From Maribacter sp. (GTDB lineage Bacteria > Bacteroidota > Bacteroidia > Flavobacteriales > Flavobacteriaceae): 64,000 nt of DNA. Both the position numbers and the translations under genes were made by a program. Below the pieces are notes generated by a model. The model was not told the DNA's origin, did no database searches, and saw only the letters and a program-made list of their open reading frames with translations. Location of the stretch: contig DRFI01000020.1 of assembly GCA_011050675.1 (NCBI GenBank), forward strand, positions 496,001 through 560,000. The letters run 5' to 3'. Below, in pieces: positions 62,605-64,000 of the stretch (its first letter is position 1; every line of letters starts with the position of its first letter).

Positions 62605-64000
62605 ATGTTCAAAAGATTTATACATAGACCAGTATTGGCTATTGTTATTTCGGTAATTATAGTTTTTACGGGGTTATTGGCTATCAAACAATTACCAATT
62701 TCCCAGTTCCCTGAAATTGCCCCTACAACGGTGAATATTTTCATCGCTTACCCGGGCGCTAGTGCAGACGTGCTAATTAATTCTACCATTATCCCCTTAG
62801 AAACCGCAATTAATGGGGTACAAGGAATGCGATATGTAGCTTCAGATGCCACAAGTGCCGGAGAAGGAACATTACGTATCATTTTTGAACCTGGTACAGA
62901 TCCTGACCAGGCAGTTGTACGAGTTAAAACGAGAGTGGATCAAGTAATGCCCAACTTGCCAGAATTGGTACAGATGGAAGGTGTTGTTATTACTCCTGTA
63001 CAACCAAGTATGTTAATGTACGTAAACCTGTATAGTAATAATGAAGATGATAATGAACTTTTTCTATACAACTACGCATACACTAAAATCGTTCCTGAAA
63101 TTCAACGAATTGACGGTATTGCCAGTGCCCAGATATTAGGTAGTAGAAAATATGCCATGCGTGTTTGGTTAAAACCAGACCGTATGCGTGCCTACAATGT
63201 TTCTGCCGAAGAAGTGATGGAAGCTATGCAAGAACAAAGCATAATTGCCAGACCAGGTAGATTGGGTGGTAGTTCTGGTAAAAAATCGCAATCACTAGAA
63301 TATGTTCTTACCTACGAAGGTCGCTATAATGAACCTGAACAGTATGAGGACATTATCGTTAGAGCAAACGAAGAAGGTGAAATTTTAAAATTGAAAGATG
63401 TTGCGGATGTAGAATTAGGTAGTGAGTTTTTTGATATCTATTCCAATTTAGATGGGCACCCATCTGCCTCTATGATTCTTAAACAAACTGTAGGTAGTAA
63501 CGGTAAAGACGTTATTGATGCCGTTAAAGTTAAACTCGAAGAATTAAAAGTAGACCTCCCACCTGGTTTAGATTATCAAGTTAGTTATGATGTATCTAAC
63601 TTCTTAGATGCCTCTATTGAAAAGGTGTTGCATACGCTTAGAGATGCCTTTATTCTTGTGGCTATAGTTGTATTTCTCTTTTTAGGAGATTGGCGTTCTA
63701 CTTTAATACCGATTATAGCAGTACCTGTTTCCTTAATTGGATCATTCTTTGTTATGCAAATGTTCGGGTTATCAATTAACCTAATTACCCTATTCGCATT
63801 GGTATTGGCCATTGGTATTGTTGTGGATAACGCAATTGTGGTCGTGGAAGCCGTGCACGTAAAAATGGAAGAAGAAAACCTATCACCATACAAAGCCTCT
63901 TCTGAAGTTTTAGGTGAAATTGGTGGAGCCATTGTGGCCATAACTTTGGTAATGGTTTCGGTATTTATACCAATTTCCTTTATGTCCGGTCCTGTTGGGG
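62605..64000 (+). CDS. RND efflux pump, AcrB-like (system 2), 3' end cut off
   Basis: The frame opens at the ATG 62605 and runs to the window edge without a stop (465 codons seen, about 45% of a normal pump). It starts MFKRFIHRPVLAIVISVIIV and has the porter domain and first helices. At helix 4 the motif is GIVVDNAIVVVE: Asp408 is kept but the second Asp of the usual pair is Asn409. Some HAE/NFE-type RND proteins have this form, so the pump may be active but differ in proton coupling. An outer-membrane factor would lie beyond the window. Confidence 0.92.
   Translation, partial: MFKRFIHRPVLAIVISVIIVFTGLLAIKQLPISQFPEIAPTTVNIFIAYPGASADVLINSTIIPLETAINGVQGMRYVASDATSAGEGTLRIIFEPGTDPDQAVVRVKTRVDQVMPNLPELVQMEGVVITPVQPSMLMYVNLYSNNEDDNELFLYNYAYTKIVPEIQRIDGIASAQILGSRKYAMRVWLKPDRMRAYNVSAEEVMEAMQEQSIIARPGRLGGSSGKKSQSLEYVLTYEGRYNEPEQYEDIIVRANEEGEILKLKDVADVELGSEFFDIYSNLDGHPSASMILKQTVGSNGKDVIDAVKVKLEELKVDLPPGLDYQVSYDVSNFLDASIEKVLHTLRDAFILVAIVVFLFLGDWRSTLIPIIAVPVSLIGSFFVMQMFGLSINLITLFALVLAIGIVVDNAIVVVEAVHVKMEEENLSPYKASSEVLGEIGGAIVAITLVMVSVFIPISFMSGPVG

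Noticed and set aside
1-64000. rRNA, tRNA, integrase, transposase, phage or toxin-antitoxin genes
   Set aside because: No cloverleaf-like sequences, rRNA blocks or recombinase motifs were noticed by eye on either strand; a tRNA or RNA-model scan could still find small RNAs.

Overview
This window is about 64 kb of AT-rich DNA that reads as a Bacteroidota chromosome, most likely from a marine member of the Flavobacteriaceae. The reasons are a complete Bat (aerotolerance) operon, promoters of the Bacteroidota form TTG-N17-22-TAnnTTTG, almost no Shine-Dalgarno sites, many lipoproteins with short N-terminal lipoboxes, and a GbsR/MarR-regulated RND efflux operon. No rRNA, tRNA, CRISPR array, insertion sequence, phage or integrase was seen. 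Nearly every gene is intact and the spacing is tight, so this is ordinary core and near-core chromosome rather than an island.

Layout. 0-5.3 kb: tail of an EamA transporter, a GntR regulator, a thioesterase, a nitronate monooxygenase-like enzyme, an alpha/beta hydrolase, a c-type cytochrome lipoprotein, and a FrnE-type DsbA with thioredoxin. 5.3-13.4 kb: a lactonase-fold lipoprotein, DUF2237, two divergent DoxX-like membrane proteins, a SulP transporter, a phytanoyl-CoA dioxygenase divergent from an AraC regulator, a DUF421 protein and an internally duplicated lipoprotein. 13.4-20.3 kb: glycerol-3-phosphate metabolism (gpsA, glpD, glpK), a TAP-like peptidase and a CvpA protein. 20.5-24.4 kb: two tandem CAP-domain lipoproteins, 3-hydroxyanthranilate dioxygenase, DUF1304 and an ALDH7-type dehydrogenase, followed by the only long gene-poor gap (24.43-25.10 kb). 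25.1-29.9 kb: an HhH protein, an acyl-ACP desaturase, a phosphatase, and a zinc-ribbon/SPFH pair resembling Bacillus YdjG/YdjI. 30-35.8 kb: fructokinase with amylosucrase (sucrose use), an AlbA_2 protein, an SDR and an aldo/keto reductase.

35.9-45.0 kb holds the moxR-bat operon: AAA ATPase, DUF58, a three-TM protein, two VWA proteins, two TPR proteins and BatD. 45.1-50.6 kb is a probable bicarbonate module: small exported protein, SulP, Usp-like protein, beta-carbonic anhydrase, second SulP. pheS follows. 52.3-59.2 kb is an RND efflux operon (GbsR regulator, adaptor, pump, outer-membrane factor, TetR regulator) with a repeated palindrome that is the likely GbsR operator. A CYTH protein and DNA polymerase IV are divergent at 59.7 kb. 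The window ends in a second RND adaptor and a pump cut by the window edge.

No clearly new defence or mobile system was found. The observations most worth following are the GTTyG-N8-CGAAC operator pair, the PspA-less SPFH/zinc-ribbon module, the SulP-carbonic anhydrase-SulP cluster, the amylosucrase-fructokinase pair, and the unexplained inverted repeat and small reading frame in the 24.4-25.1 kb gap.
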